Below, piece by piece: positions 33,557-45,505 of a DNA stretch of 64,000 nucleotides. Origin of the DNA: Haliclona indistincta (taxonomy: Eukaryota; Porifera; Demospongiae; Haplosclerida; Chalinidae); contig OZ024783.1 of the NCBI GenBank assembly GCA_964017065.1, positions 10,243,367-10,307,366 of the forward strand. Direction: 5' to 3'. The notes beneath the pieces are model-generated. The model had not been told where the DNA came from, made no database searches, and saw only the letters and a program-made list of their open reading frames with translations. Each line of letters opens with the position of its first letter. Positions within the stretch are counted from its first letter, which is position 1. The position numbers and the translations under genes are program-made.

Positions 33557-34157
33557 CTCTTTAGTGACTGAATTATTTTGACGAAAATTCGGCTTGCTCT
33601 AAACTGACAGTTTGTCTTGCGATTTCTACAACATGCAGTACGCTAGCTGTTCCAAACTAGCACTGTTTTTTCCTGGCATGTCAAAGTTTACGACCATGTA
33701 CTAAACTCTGAGTTGGCCACTCCCAATTCGGAACTGAAGCCGCTTAAGTGCTGCGACCTCGTCATTTTTCAGCCAATTTTGGTCTTCGTTTAGCCCTGGT
33801 GACTGATACAAAAACCTGGTGGTGTCCAGGTGAGCAAACAGCATAGTTTAGACCATATTCTATGCCCAAGTATGCATTTCCGGGCATCCTGAAGCCCCAC
33901 AAATGCCGAAAGCGGCGAGGGGCTCCGCCCCTTCGAACCCTGGGTTAAAAAGGGGGGACACCCCCCTTTAAAAATCCCCCCGTTCTATATATTTTAGTGG
34001 GGAGGGCGCGGTGAAAAACAGGTGATTTTTTCAGGTAAAGTTAGCTTTTGCAATTAAACTTTATTTGACCTTTCTAGAGCACTTTTCCCACTATTTATGA
34101 CGTCTACAGTAGGTGGAGTCAATTATGACGGCTAAATCCGCTATAGGCCTTAAAGGG
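33557..34157 (-). mobile_element. TTAA MITE family, copy d
   Basis: 601 bp between TTAA at 33553-33556 and 34158-34161. Inverted relative to copy c: begins CTCTTTAGTGACTGAATTAT and ends GGCCTTAAAGGG. Confidence 0.88.
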
Positions 34158-34161
34158 TTAA

Positions 34162-35534
34162 GTCGTCTTATATCGGTCTTGTATACCAATTTATTGACAT
34201 CTTATTCCAAGCAATGACTGATTTGATCAAAGGATTAATACAATATACAATTCTGCATGACTTGATACAATCAGACATGCATGCAATGGGTAATAATAGA
34301 CAAGATTAATAAAGAAATGAAGTAATAGTAATAGACACAATGAACTATCCTAATAGCAAACAACAGGCAAACCTCTATTTTGTACACTTTAGTCATCAAC
34401 ATGAGTAGTATAGCAATAGAATGGTTGTTTAGCATAATATCAATAATGAATGCAAACACATGATTCCCTAGATGATGAGTAGTATCTCGGTAAAGGTATA
34501 CATGTAGTAATCAAGTTTAAGTACAGTTATTTCTATTATGACTTTCTAATATTATAATTGACCCCATATCTGTAATTTTATTATACCGGAAGCTTATCCT
34601 CTATGGTTTGTGCTTTGCTGTAAGAACCGCTGTACTGCACCTGATAGATTGCAACCAGCACACATCGGTCATTCTTTTACTGCATAAGGACTTTTACCAA
34701 GATATAATTATTATGGTAAATGGAGTAAAATGCTGTCTATGCAGCCTGTCTAACCAAAAGAGCTATAGGGTGTACACTCACTGTGTCTAAGTCAGTGAAA
34801 AATGTGGATGAAAAAATGAAATGATCAAAATTAGTATAAAATACTTGTTAATTTATGGTAATTTATGCGCATTTAATATTTAATTTGTGATAAAACCCAA
34901 AAGCTACCTCTAGAACAATGCTATCATCTATTTTATAACTCTAGGGATGTATACCTTCCTAAAAATCACCATTAACCTTAGTCCCTCAAAATGATACCCT
35001 CCAACCCCTCGGGCTCATGGACTAAAATGGGTGTACCCACACTCCAATAGCACTTCCTGTATTTGGAACAAAATTATTTCGTACTCGGCAATCACGAGAG
35101 ACCCACATAGGGGTGGGTGGGTTGTGGGGAGGGCGTCAGGCAGCATTTTTTTGGCGCTCTGGCAAAAGGAGATGTATCTTCTTCCATCGCTCTTGCTGGT
35201 AGGGGATTTTTGCCGAAATCATATTCGCTCCTCTGTAACTTACAGACAGAGACCTTTTTGCAAAATCCCAAACATACGTTTCTTCCTTGTGTACCAAAGT
35301 TTATGTCTGACATTTTGTGTGGGTGTTGCATGCTCAGGAAACAAATGCAACTTTTCGTCATTGGGTGGGGCTTGCTACGCCCACAAGACGAATGGCGACT
35401 TTCTTGGGTGATCAGTGTGTCTGAGCAGGCCTTCAACTAACAGTAGAAACCAAAATATTTGTAATCCTGATGTTAGGGCAATCCACCGGCCTTAAAGCGT
35501 CATGAATGACCATTTCTTCTTTCTTATAATGTAG
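34162..35534. other. Spacer without recognised gene
   Basis: AT-rich, no motif recognised. Overlapping open frames near 35031-35440 on both strands show no family resemblance. It precedes the REPS last-exon copy. Confidence 0.4.
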
Positions 35535-35585
35535 TTCAGAGAAGAACAAGCTAGACTGGAGGTGCTGATGGATCATCAAAGATGA
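35535..35585 (+). pseudogene. REPS last exon, unit 1 copy
   Basis: Acceptor ATGTAG then [16 protein letters not shown] and TGA. It belongs to the pseudogene whose other exons lie at 27488-29811; 5.7 kb of intron holds a TA element, two TTAA MITEs and a minisatellite. Confidence 0.75.
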
Positions 35586-35800
35586 CACTATCACAGTCCA
35601 GTGTGTATTATACTAGTCAACTACTCTGTTGTGTGTGTTCATGGTTTGTATTTGTACATAAAATTAGTAAAATATTCATGAATAGGATAATCAAAATTAT
35701 TCATGTTTCTCACGTGCTATCAAGAATCCACTGCGCGCGCCACGCCCTATTGTGCGTTCTTTCTCGAGTTGAGTTGAGTTGAGTTGGTGCTGCACGATCG

Positions 35801-37719
35801 ATGGATTCGGACAAGAGCTCAGCTGAAGAAGACAGTTGTTCTAGTGGTACAGAGGACAAAATCTCCAAACCTCCGAAGAAAATCAGAAAGCTCACGATAG
35901 AGGAGCCAGTGGTTCCGGTCGGAGCCAACGTTGCAGCGGTTGATTCAAGTGATGATAACTGTTCTGAGTCTTCTGACACTGAAGTGACTGGACCTCCGTT
36001 GAAAGTACCAAAGCTAGACGAGTCAGCCACGCCGTGGAAAGAGTCTATAAGCGACCGGATTTCTGATGTAACACCATCTTCTAGTACTGGTCATAAAGGA
36101 GAACAAGTAAGATCATACATGTAGTTATTACTTACCCTGCATGGGCACGTAGGGTTAAGTGTTTGGGTTTGTCCGTATGCATATGTGTGTGTATAAAGAC
36201 GCGGCTGTTTACTGCCTTACTGCTCAAAAATTGTCATGAATTAGCTGTCTCGATCAACAGCTTGGTTGCTGAATGTTTATTCTTTGAAAGACGCCTGCGA
36301 AGTCGAGAAAGTCTTCTGTCGCGTGCTATGGCCTTGCATTCCTAATAGCAACATCGCTGATTAGTAAGTGAGTGTGCCACGATTATGAGACTGAGCTAAC
36401 ACGTATAATTATACGTTGCTGAGTACTGCAGTGCCCAGGGGGGCCCTGTAAAACACGGAATAACGGAATAGCGGAATAAAAGTGGGCGTGTAAGGTGGGC
36501 GTTGTTGATCAAATTAATGTAAACAGCTGGTCAGTTCGCACTGCAGGACACTGCAAAACATGGACTTGACTGGAATGGCGTGGTCTCGCTAGAGACTAAA
36601 CCCAAGACCCTAAAAACATTCGCCTAACAGCGTCCAGTATGGACCTAACAGCGCCCAGTATTCGCCTAACAGCGCCTAGTATGAACCTAACAGCGCCTAG
36701 TATGGACCTAACAGCGCCCAGTATTCGCCTAACAGTGCCGTTAGGCGCTGTTAGGTCCATACTAGGCGCTGTTAGGTCCATACTAGGCGCTGTTAGGCGA
36801 ATACTGGGCGCTGTTAGGTCCATACTGGACGCTGTTAGGCGAACGTTTTTAGGGTCTTGGGTTTAGTCTCTAGCGAGACCACGCCATTCCAGTCAAGTCC
36901 ATGTTTTGCAGTGTCCCAGTGCGAACTGACCATCTGTTTACATTAATTTGATCAACAACGCCCACCTTACACGCCCACTTTTATTCCGCTATTCCGTTAT
37001 TCCGTATTCCGAGTTCCGCGTTTTACAGGGTCCCGTGCCCAGGGTAGGTGTATGCGTTCAGTGACCTCTAGTTTTTAATGACATGTGTTCATTCATTATT
37101 ATGATACACAAGTATAGTTTAGTCTCATCCCCAATAATGGAAAAATTAGAGTTCTAAAAAACACATAATCGTGCTCTGAGCTAAGATCCACATAGTTAGT
37201 ACACGACTACTCCGGCATTACTCCATAGACAGCTCCAGATATATTGATGATAGTATAGCTACAGTATAGCAAAGACTAGCAGACTAACAATTGATTAGCA
37301 CGTCAAAGAAGGTCTCAAGAAAGTAATACCCTATGATCCAAGGCCTCAAGAACTAATTTGTCGTTCTTCTCAACAAATCGATGTGCGGTACATGTGAGAT
37401 TCAGTGCAGTACTGTCAATAAGGATAGGAGGTTGGGTGACACACCACAATTCCGTAAAGCACTCTTACAAGCACACTTAGCTTTAGAAAGCCATGGATTA
37501 GCCACTCGAGCAAGGCTTGCCAGCATTGAAAATGTCATCACAGGGCTGAAGAAGCTGCAGAGAGTGTTTTCTTGGAGATTTTTGCGCAAACAGGCGTGTT
37601 TTTTGACGGCACACATACGCAGACAAACTCAAAGTCATAACCCTACCGCATATTTCGCACGAGCTGTTAAGATTTGGGGAAAAGGCGAGGAAGGGTTTGA
37701 TGTGCTGGCTTACCACTAG
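35801..37719 (+). CDS. Small acidic orphan protein, two-exon model
   Basis: Exon 1 (35801-36106) encodes 102 residues that are Ser/Asp/Glu-rich with two basic patches (KPPKKIRKL, PLKVPKLDE) and no fold I recognise; probably disordered and nuclear. The donor is GTAAGA at 36107. A second exon in the frame 37419-37719 reads GDTPQFRKALLQAHLALES then HGLATRARLASIENVITGLKKL, a helical segment; an AAG acceptor before 37419 keeps phase, but this choice is tentative. A 596-bp hAT foldback lies in the intron. The start is about 215 bp after the REPS stop codon, and the same arrangement is seen at 7207-9330, where the gene is decayed. Function unknown. Confidence 0.5.
36439..37034. mobile_element. hAT foldback MITE with 8-bp target duplication
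   Basis: A 596-bp almost complete palindrome. Ends CCCTGTAAAACACGG and its complement CGCGTTTTACAGGG; flanked by GTGCCCAG at 36431-36438 and 37035-37042. The arms contain 21-bp direct repeats (CAGCGCCCAGTATGGACCTAA-like) that are inverted in the other arm, meeting near 36741. Unit 0 lacks it at the matching site. It produces two mirror-image 75-codon open frames that are artefacts. Confidence 0.9.
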
Positions 37720-37969
37720 AATGTTGTGGGTGGGAGCTTTGTGTAGGCGCTCATAATTATTGTAAATTGCAAGGCAAGTCCTTGGTTTGTCCATAACAAT
37801 TTAGCATGCTCTCATGAGTATGCTTGCACCATTGACTGTATAATTGCTATTATGTGATCGTGATAGCCTTGTACCCAGGACTAGAATATTAGGCCTGGTG
37901 CACATTGTAAACGCATGCGCGTAATTGAAAACACGTGTGCGTTTTACTTGCTATGACTTTAGTGCGATA

Positions 37970-38141
37970 CAGCAGACCCCTAATCCGGACCTCTGAATTG
38001 CGGACACCCCGTTTTAAAGGAGGCCAAATGTGGGTCCCGATTGATGACGAGTGTATATTTTAATCCCTAAAAAGAGGACACCCCGTCATCCAGGACAAAA
38101 TTTTAAGTCCCAATGGTGTCCGGATTAGAGAGGTTCCACTG
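37970..38141. mobile_element. Tigger/pogo-like MITE
   Basis: 172 bp with inverted ends CAGCAGACCCCTAATCCGGA...TCCGGATTAGAGAGGTTCCA-CTG and TA on both sides (37968-37969, 38142-38143). No coding capacity. Confidence 0.75.
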
Positions 38142-38143
38142 TA

Positions 38144-39271
38144 CTTGCTGTTTCTAGCTCACAATATCGCGTGCTGGACACAATCAGCTAAAGTTACCTT
38201 AAAAGCAAGCGTCAGGCGTGCTATACACCAACTACGTTCTGTTCCGCCAAGTAACGCAGAGAAATGTACGTTAAGTAGATTCTGTGTTTTCACCAGATGT
38301 TGGATAAATTAAATGTATGTGTGAACAGTGTGTACCAGGCTGTCCGCTAAAGCAGGTCTGGGTACGAGGCTAGTTATCATGAATGTACTCGTTTTTCTCA
38401 AGAAAATCACTATATGTTGTTAACAACGGACTTGCAATTACTGTACTAATGCATAGAACTAGCAGAAAGCGACCTGACGCTGTGATCAGGGAGCCGCCTA
38501 AATATGCTTGTCATCTGACTGCACGTAAATTGGGCCGTGATGGTTAACTTAGCTAGACTGCCATTATGACCTCCTCTTATTAGATAGTTGCACCATTGTG
38601 TTAATTGTTTTTTTAAGGCCTGGGATATATGGCCATGTGGTTTATAATGAGACAATGAATTTTCTGTCTGGATTTGATTTAATCCTCTTCCTAATTCTTG
38701 TAACAATAATTGATTAAGACAAAATGATGGACAGAAAGTATCACGCTCCAATATGCCCTTCACAGAGACTCTGGGAAAAGTACTTGACTACAATGTTCCA
38801 CATGATGAAGCAAAAAGTGTTTTTGATCATGGCATTTTCCTTCATTTCTTAAAAACCAAGTGTCCTACAATCATTTTGCAGGTACCATTATGATCCTCTA
38901 GTCTTACTGAACACCCTGGTTCATATGGCTTCGTGTCACGTGACGTGGGCATGTCACAATACGACGTTGTATTATGCCCATGCATTGGAATAACAGTTTT
39001 AAGTAGAGATTTCGAGAACTACTGGTAGTTAAGATTTCTTAACGCTGCATTGCAACTTCTACATAGGCCTCTGACCTGTGGCAGAGTGTCCGAATTTAAC
39101 TACGATTGGTTCGGGGACAGCTAGGCGTCAAAAGAAAAACACTTGTAGCAATCGCGCGTGTAGGTTTGGCATTGCATATCCAGTCAGAGCAAAGACTGCA
39201 CTTTGCCGTTTGCAAAATCGGTGGTTAGACGCGCCACCATAGTGCGTTACAAAGTGCACTTACACTATAGC
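38144..39271. other. Spacer without recognised gene
   Basis: No gene or defined element seen. A stretch at about 38390-38470 (GTTAACAACGGACTTGCAAT) resembles ones at about 44750 and 53640, suggesting an old dispersed repeat. Confidence 0.4.
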
Positions 39272-39408
39272 TTAGTGGTATTAGCCAATCAGATTGTCTA
39301 GTTGCTTGGATCTAAATCTCGTAATGTAATCCCGCCACCCATAATGTAATCCCGCCACTCCGTAATGTAATCCCGCCACGTGGTGCAAAAACAATAGATT
39401 ACGGTTAA

Positions 39409-40006
39409 CTCTTTAGTGACTGGATTATTTTGACGAAAATTCGGCTTGCTCTAAACTGACAGTTTGTCTTGTGATTTCTACAACATGCAGTACGCTAGAT
39501 GTTCCAAACTAGCACGTTTTTTCCTGGCATGTCAAAGTTTACGACCATGTACTAAACTCTGAGTTGGCCGCTCCCACTTCGGAACTGAAGCCACTTAAGT
39601 GCTGCGACCTCGTCATTTTTCAGCCAATTTTGGTCTTCGTTCAGCCCTGGTGACTGATACAAAAACCTGGTGGTGTCCAGGTGAGCAAACAGCATAGTTT
39701 AGACCATATTCTATGCCCAAGTATGCATTTCCGGGCATCCTGAAGCCCAAAAAATGCCGAAAGCGGCGAGGGGCTCTGCCCCTTCGAACCCCGGGTTAAA
39801 GGGGGGACACCCCCCTTTAAAAATCCCCCCGTTCTATATATGGTAGTGGGGAGGGCGCGGCGAAAAACAGTGGGTTTTTTCAGGTAAAGTTAGCTTTTGC
39901 AATTAAACTTTATTTGACCTTTCTAGACCACTTTTCACACTATTTATGACGTCTACAGTAGGTGGAGTCAATTATGACGGCTAAAGCCGCTATAGGCCCT
40001 AAAGGG
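39409..40006 (-). mobile_element. TTAA MITE family, copy e
   Basis: 598 bp between TTAA at 39405-39408 and 40007-40010. The paralogous repeat at about 18030 reads ATTACGGTTGATGC without the insert, giving the near-empty target site. Confidence 0.92.
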
Positions 40007-40113
40007 TTAATGCGCAAAAATATACTGAATAATCAATAAAGTTAGCTATGGTAGATCTCTCTCGAGTCTGGTTAGTCGGTGTCAGAGTCGTCGGAGCCAG
40101 CTTGTTTGCACAG

Positions 40114-40554
40114 TCAAGCCACTGTACTGCTTAGCGAGGCGTGACCGAGTGGTTTCCGGGAGTACCAACAGGTCTCAGTTGGAGAAAGCGATGGTTGCAG
40201 GTAGAATGCGTTGTCCACTGGATCGTCAGGGCAAAATTGTCTATGCTTCTTAAATAGAGCGACGAAGCATCTCTCAGGATTCTGTGTGTTAGAGTAGCGA
40301 ACAACAACCTTAGGCATAGTTTTGCATCCCTGTAGACCACTAGGATGTTTCCTGGATGTGTCACGGTCTTCATGGTAGAGTAGGTAAGGTCGCTCACCTG
40401 GCTTTTTGACCACCTCCACTTGGCAAGGCGAGTGTTTCAATAGGCGATGCTCTGTCCCACTGCGTAGTGCGAAGTACAGACCATTGTAGAAAACTATAGT
40501 GTCCAATAGCATCTTCGGTGTTTCACCTCCTAGCGAACCTTTAGCCCATAGCAA
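40114..40554 (-). pseudogene. DUF3504 (Crypton-derived) fragment, copy 2
   Basis: A 146-residue frame, longer and cleaner than copy 1: LGGETPKMLLDTIVFYNGL, ALRSGTEHRLLKH, PGERPYLLYHEDRD, NPERCFVALFKKHR, NAFYLQPS, CWYSRKPLGHA. The order is that of the C-terminal DUF3504 domain. The first part of a full protein is missing, so it is a fragment, though with no stop inside it. The Arg in LRSG is probably the ancestral recombinase arginine; this is inference. Confidence 0.7.
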
Positions 40555-40594
40555 GTCTTCAGTTAAAACTTAGCCAGCACGCTTCTTCTAAACC

Positions 40595-40737
40595 AGTTGG
40601 GCAGTGCATCCAATCGGATCTACGCAATTTAGAAGCCCTCGCGCCGTTGCCATAGCGTCCTTGCTACGCTCTGACGCTATATAGCAACGGCTCTCGGGCT
40701 TCTAAATTGCGTAGATCCTCGGATGCACTGTCTAACT
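40595..40737. repeat. Terminal palindrome of the DUF3504 repeat, copy 2
   Basis: Same palindrome as 18756-18898 (GCAGTGCATCC...GGATGCACTG), with a few compensated and uncompensated changes (GCAATTTAG versus GCGATTTAG). Confidence 0.85.
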
Positions 40738-40742
40738 ATTAT

Positions 40743-41499
40743 GTAGCGATGAGCAGCTTCGTCGACTAAGACATCGAAAGTCTCGTTGTGGTCACTCTGT
40801 AGCACAACTATAGACTTAATTGGCATGCAGCTTAGTTATCTAGGGACCGATGGATCCTTTTTGATATCTGCCGAGTTATGTTCATGCATACACTCGAATA
40901 TTTTCACTACGCAGGTTGAGCTATCTATCAAAGCAGCATCGTCTCACCTAGTCGTAATCACTAAACTTTTACCAGTGGTGCAGGAATCTAGGTAGAAATG
41001 GCCCTACTAAATATTTGATCGAAACTGCACCCAGCATGATTTGGTTTTGTCCACTAAGCTTAGCTACTGTGATGTCTGTGAGTGATCTTGTATGCTGACG
41101 GACTCAATCATCACTAAATCTAACTTTTTATGTTACTGAGCGGCTGAAAAGTAGTTGAGTCAACTGTTGCAGTAAATTTTTGCACTGCAGTTCTGTTGCA
41201 TACTCCATCTTTAGTTGATGTTACAGTGCTAAGTATGCAGCAGCAAGGTTGTTCAACCACTTACTGATAATTTCTGTCATTGAAACAGCAGATACAGGTA
41301 TTTCTACACAAAAATAATGTCATTCCCAGCCAGGCTCGAGCCTGGTTTAGTTGCTTAATAGTCTAAAGTCAAGAGTCAAGCCAGGATTAGTAGTCCTGGC
41401 AGCTGCAGTGAGTCTTTTATTGCTTAACATCGAAAATTACTGCTTTTGCAACTTTGCAGCATGCTTGCAGGGTCGATTTTAAATTAGGGTCCGCCCCTA
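40743..41499. other. Spacer without recognised gene
   Basis: No gene. Contains a short inverted motif CCAGGCTCGAGCCTGG at about 41332. Nothing else recognised. Confidence 0.4.
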
Positions 41500-41737
41500 A
41501 ATTGAAGAGTTCCAAAAAGCGGCAAACAAACCTGCCGCTCGCTTACAAAACTGCTAGAAATGTACAGTGTCGTCAAGAAGAAAGCCTGGGCTTTTAAATA
41601 AAATGTAACACTTGTAACTTTCCTGCATAGAAATTACTGAAAATCTAATAGTAGCACGTGTCCGAAATTAGGGGCCCCTCCCTAATGATGCAACACATGC
41701 TAATAACCAACATGTGACATCACAAGCTCCATTAAGG
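41500..41737. repeat. Dispersed repeat, uninterrupted copy
   Basis: Matches 10334-10505 joined to 15182-15250, and so marks where the ISL2EU element inserted in the other copy. It contains TTAGGGGCCCCTCCCTAA-like palindromic sequence at about 41668. Confidence 0.8.
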
Positions 41738-41896
41738 TGGTGGGTACGCCTATTTTTAATGATCTTCAAAGGACCGTGTCTTTCTAATAGTAAAACTATG
41801 CACATTTTAGAGTTTATAAAATAAATCCTGTACTTGTAGATTACAGTTTGTAATAATTTTTATTACTCATTGATGATTATTGACCTAGTTATTAAC

Positions 41897-42387
41897 CCTT
41901 CAAGTGCGGACAGCAATTCTGGCCTCTATTTTGTGAATTTCACTAACCTTTGAAAGCATTAGACAGACAAACTAGCGCTGTGATCACTGTTAATATGCAA
42001 AATCAACTTGCACAACGTGCGGGCTTGTTGTCAATGACAATTGCGGTTAACCACGCCCACTTGACGATCTACCAACTGTCGTGTGCTAGAATCACTCTCA
42101 CCGGAGCAAAAAACGCCGCTTGCTTGGTCAAAACAGCACGTGTGAGACAACCTTAGTACACGCATGGCTGCTTTTATGTCAAGAAGCCCCTGGAGACCCG
42201 GTGGTGCTAGGTAATCCCGCCATAGCTCTGCTTGGCGGGGCCGCAGGCCCCGCCAATGGCTCGCCATCACACCCCACATAGCTGTATTTGGTCTATAGGT
42301 GAAATAAACTATCTTCGAATTTTAACGCCCACTTCCGGTGACGTCAAACTTGCCGGGCGACTATAGTCGCCCGCTGCTTGTGAAGGG
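41897..42387. mobile_element. TTAA-flanked MITE, second family
   Basis: 491 bp between TTAA at 41893-41896 and 42388-42391. Ends CCCTTCAAGTGCGG...GCTTGTGAAGGG are inverted for the first 7 bp. The interior includes GGCGGGGCCGCAGGCCCCGCC hairpin-like sequence. No coding region. Confidence 0.75.
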
Positions 42388-42391
42388 TTAA

Positions 42392-43785
42392 TGGTTAATT
42401 ACAACTTTATTTTTTACGTCTCATTTTGTCAGGGACTATTTCAAGTGAACGAAACTTGGCCAGTGCTATTGGCTAGCAAAACTCTAGGATCGTAAGTATG
42501 CGTTTTAGGCTTGACACACCCATGCACGGTATCGAGAATGAGCTATGTGTACGTGATCGTCATTGCCAGCTAATAAAGACATCCTGCTACAATTTCCGTA
42601 TACTATCAAATCTTAGATCCGTGTATTCACTTTAGTTAATGTATTGTGTTCATTGGAAGATGAACTTCTACTCGGCGTCCTGACTTCCACAAACTAGATT
42701 TTCACTTGATCGACCCAGGATAGTAAACTTCAGCCTATTAGCTATTGATTGAGCTAAAAAAGTTGCAGCAGAGTTGAAAAAAGTCCGTTCCAAAACGCAC
42801 TTCAAAGTCGCGACTATCGCCCAATTGCTAATGTATTAGTAGCTGTCAAAATTATGATTTTTTCCTATTTTTGAGCGACTGTAACTAAAAAAGTAAACTC
42901 GATTTTGAGTTGATCGACCCCAGGTCTAATAGAACAGGGTCTGAAGATTTGAATGGTGTGTTCAAAATTGAAATCCAAAGAAAAAAGTAGGTTCCACTTT
43001 TGAGGTGAAGTTAGGTAAGAAACAAGTTTTGCCCGGGAAGAAATGAAGTACAGCAGTTGTGTTTAGGACAGTTTAAGCATGGATTATTCAGTTTAAACTA
43101 CAGCGCTAGTATCTCAGACTATCCATACACTGTCTAGAAACTAGTACTTGGCAATTCTAGTGTAGCAAAGGCTCAGGAGGGAGGCCAGAAGTGACTCATG
43201 ACCGCCATTCTCTATGAGCTCTGATTTCGTCGCGCTGCCTTCTTTCTGTTCTGAAAAGAACATTGTTACAGGTAATACATAAGCTTGAGCTTCTTAGCAT
43301 AGCTATACACAACCGTGTTGAAACAGTGGACGTCTGCTGCAAGCAGTTGTAGAGCCGTGAAGTTGCCTACCTGTACCATGCTAGCGAACGGCGACAAGGC
43401 TTTGTAGTTCAGAGCGAAGGAAGCAGACGTTCAAGGCGCACCAATAGGAGTCCTTTTCAGTACCACAGACACTACTGGGACTAGTAGAAACTGTGCAAGA
43501 AGACGCACAGTGAACTATGATCCAAGGTGACCTTCACGGAACGGAGCGGTTGTCATTAGCAACCCGTTATATTAATCGTGTTACATACAAATAAATCGTG
43601 TTCTGTGCATAAACGCAATTCCGTGTGATGTCCTTTATTTCTGGTAATGTCATCTTTTCATGAGCATTAATTAGCTTGACTTGTAAATATCATTATATGG
43701 CACTTTTTGACGTAGTGGATGGGTGAGTATTGGGGCTATGTAAAAAAAACCGTACTGGGGTCGAAAATTTTCGCCGCTGGAACCC
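42392..43785. other. Spacer without recognised gene
   Basis: No gene found on either strand. A phrase with GATCGACCC recurs at 42709 and 42921, hinting at an old internal duplication. Confidence 0.4.
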
Positions 43786-43793
43786 CTGGGTGG

Positions 43794-44640
43794 TAGTGTT
43801 GTATTGGTATACTAATACTAAAACTAAAACACCTTATACTAGAGGGTATTTTGTTTTACAGTACCGCTCACGAGTAAGTGTACTCAAACCCGCGGGCTAA
43901 CCGCGCGTAACTCGGGGGTGCCCGCGGGTCCGTGAACGTGTACCCGCTGCCCGCACCACACTAACCCGCGGCCCTCATGCAGCCTTGCATGCACTCGCGA
44001 CCCGCTGGATAGCTAGGCAGACTCACGTTGTCGTTGTGTGACTTTCGGGAGCATATACAGTGCTCGCACGTATCCGCACCAGCGCGTGATGCACTCTGTA
44101 TTCGCATCTACCTGCGGTTAATGATACACGGTTCCGCGGGCAAGACAAAATTACCCCCGGGTTGCCTGCGAGTCTCCCGCGGGTGTTGGTCCACTTACTC
44201 GTGAGTGGTACTGTAGTAATACTAATACTAAAAGATCAATCATGGCTGTACTAAACTAAAACTAGAACTATAAGTAAATTCTCACTGCAAACTAAACCAT
44301 AACTAAATGCTTTTTCTTAGTTTTAGTGTCCAGCTTCCTCAGCCCCAGTAGAGCGTGTTTTTTTGACAGCAGGAGAAGCTACAACTGGAAAGCGAAATCT
44401 ACTAACAGATTAAAATTAAACTTAGAGCGTGAAGTATTTCTTAGGCAAAATAAAAATGCCCAATCTTATACCAAAACAATTTGGTGTACTAAAACTAAAA
44501 CCAAATTAATAGTATACTATACTCATACTATAACTAAAACATATGAAAGTGATTACTATAACTAAAACTAAAACTAGAATAAATTTATGCTGAGGAAAAT
44601 ACTAATACCAAAATAGAATCTGGCTACTAATACAATACTA
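43794..44640. mobile_element. hAT-type MITE with nested element
   Basis: Ends TAGTGTTGTATTGGTA...TACTAATACAATACTA are inverted repeats, flanked by CTGGGTGG at 43786-43793 and 44641-44648. The body is rich in ACTAAA-type words and contains the 355-bp TA element at 43859-44213. Confidence 0.85.
43859..44213. mobile_element. TA-flanked GC-rich MITE nested in hAT MITE
   Basis: Inverted ends CAGTACCGCTCACGAGTAAG (left) and CAGTACCACTCACGAGTAAG (complement of right), with TA on both sides. Its high G+C (CCCGCGGG words) contrasts with the AT-rich host element. Confidence 0.85.
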
Positions 44641-44648
44641 CTGGGTGG

Positions 44649-45505
44649 GTGTACCTTTAAATTGCAAGTTCATTGTCTTGAGCTCGCAACATATAATGCT
44701 ATTCATGCCTTTTTGACTATACAATTGAAAACACGCAAGTGTTTTTGTCAAAAAAGATCACTGCGTTTGTTGATGGCGGACTTGCACTTTACTATACAAA
44801 CACACAGAACTAGCTCATTAACGTGTAAAATTATTAATTTCTGTGGTTACCGTGGGAGAAAATTTTTATGAACGTGAGAGATAGAGCATTTCGCGAATAG
44901 TAATTATTTCGTGAATAATTATAATATAAATTTTAGAAAATTTACTGCTATACGGTATTCACTAGTTGTTCGACTATATACATAATCAATGGCTGCCACA
45001 CGCGCACAAGCTACAGTGCTTTACAAGTCTTTCCTACACATCCTGCTTCCAAGAATATGAGATTTATCTACAAGGAATTCGACCTAGATAGTTTCTGAGT
45101 CGGCTAAACTTCCGTTTAAGCGACGTCATGAAACAGTTTCGCGTGCAAAAGTCTGTGCCTATCTTATTTTTTCGCCTCACTTTCTAAGAAAGCTACTGTT
45201 TGACTTCAAAATCACGCACGCTGCATGTTCATCCCAAGATCGCAGGTATCAATTTTTGCAAAAGATAATACCTTTTCATTGCTGAGCTGTTTTGTGGCTT
45301 TTAAATTCGTGCTATTTTCATTACTCGGCGATAGTTGTGTTTAGCTCAAAACGCATATGTCTGTTCGGTGGTGTTCTAATTTCTCGTTCTATAATCCTGT
45401 GATTCAATTTTCGAGGCTGCATGGTCTAGTCCTCGATAATAAAATCCCCCTCAAAAGTGTCATCTTCTATGCTCGTGTTGCAATGCAATATACATCACAA
45501 GTTTA
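44649..45505. other. Upstream region of ankyrin-Roc-COR-Death gene 2
   Basis: No gene. AT-rich; no clear TATA or initiator could be justified. The last bases before the ATG (TTTAATGTGTACACAGATAT) match those of gene 1. Confidence 0.4.

Larger units (their letters stand above)
35535..37860. repeat. Segmental duplicate, unit 1 (pairs with 7207-9330)
   Basis: Collinear with 7207-9330 apart from one element insertion in each. The small gene is intact here and decayed there. Confidence 0.8.
39272..40742. repeat. Second copy of the DUF3504-bearing repeat
   Basis: Counterpart of 17897-18903, with a TTAA MITE inserted after ATAGATTACGG. Confidence 0.8.

Noticed and set aside
35031..35440. Overlapping frames of more than 100 residues on both strands
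   Set aside because: No recognisable domain; mutually exclusive and absent from the paralogous unit.
36596..36866. Two mirror-image 75-residue frames (MDLTAPS repeats)
   Set aside because: Artefact of the palindromic hAT foldback element; both strands read alike.
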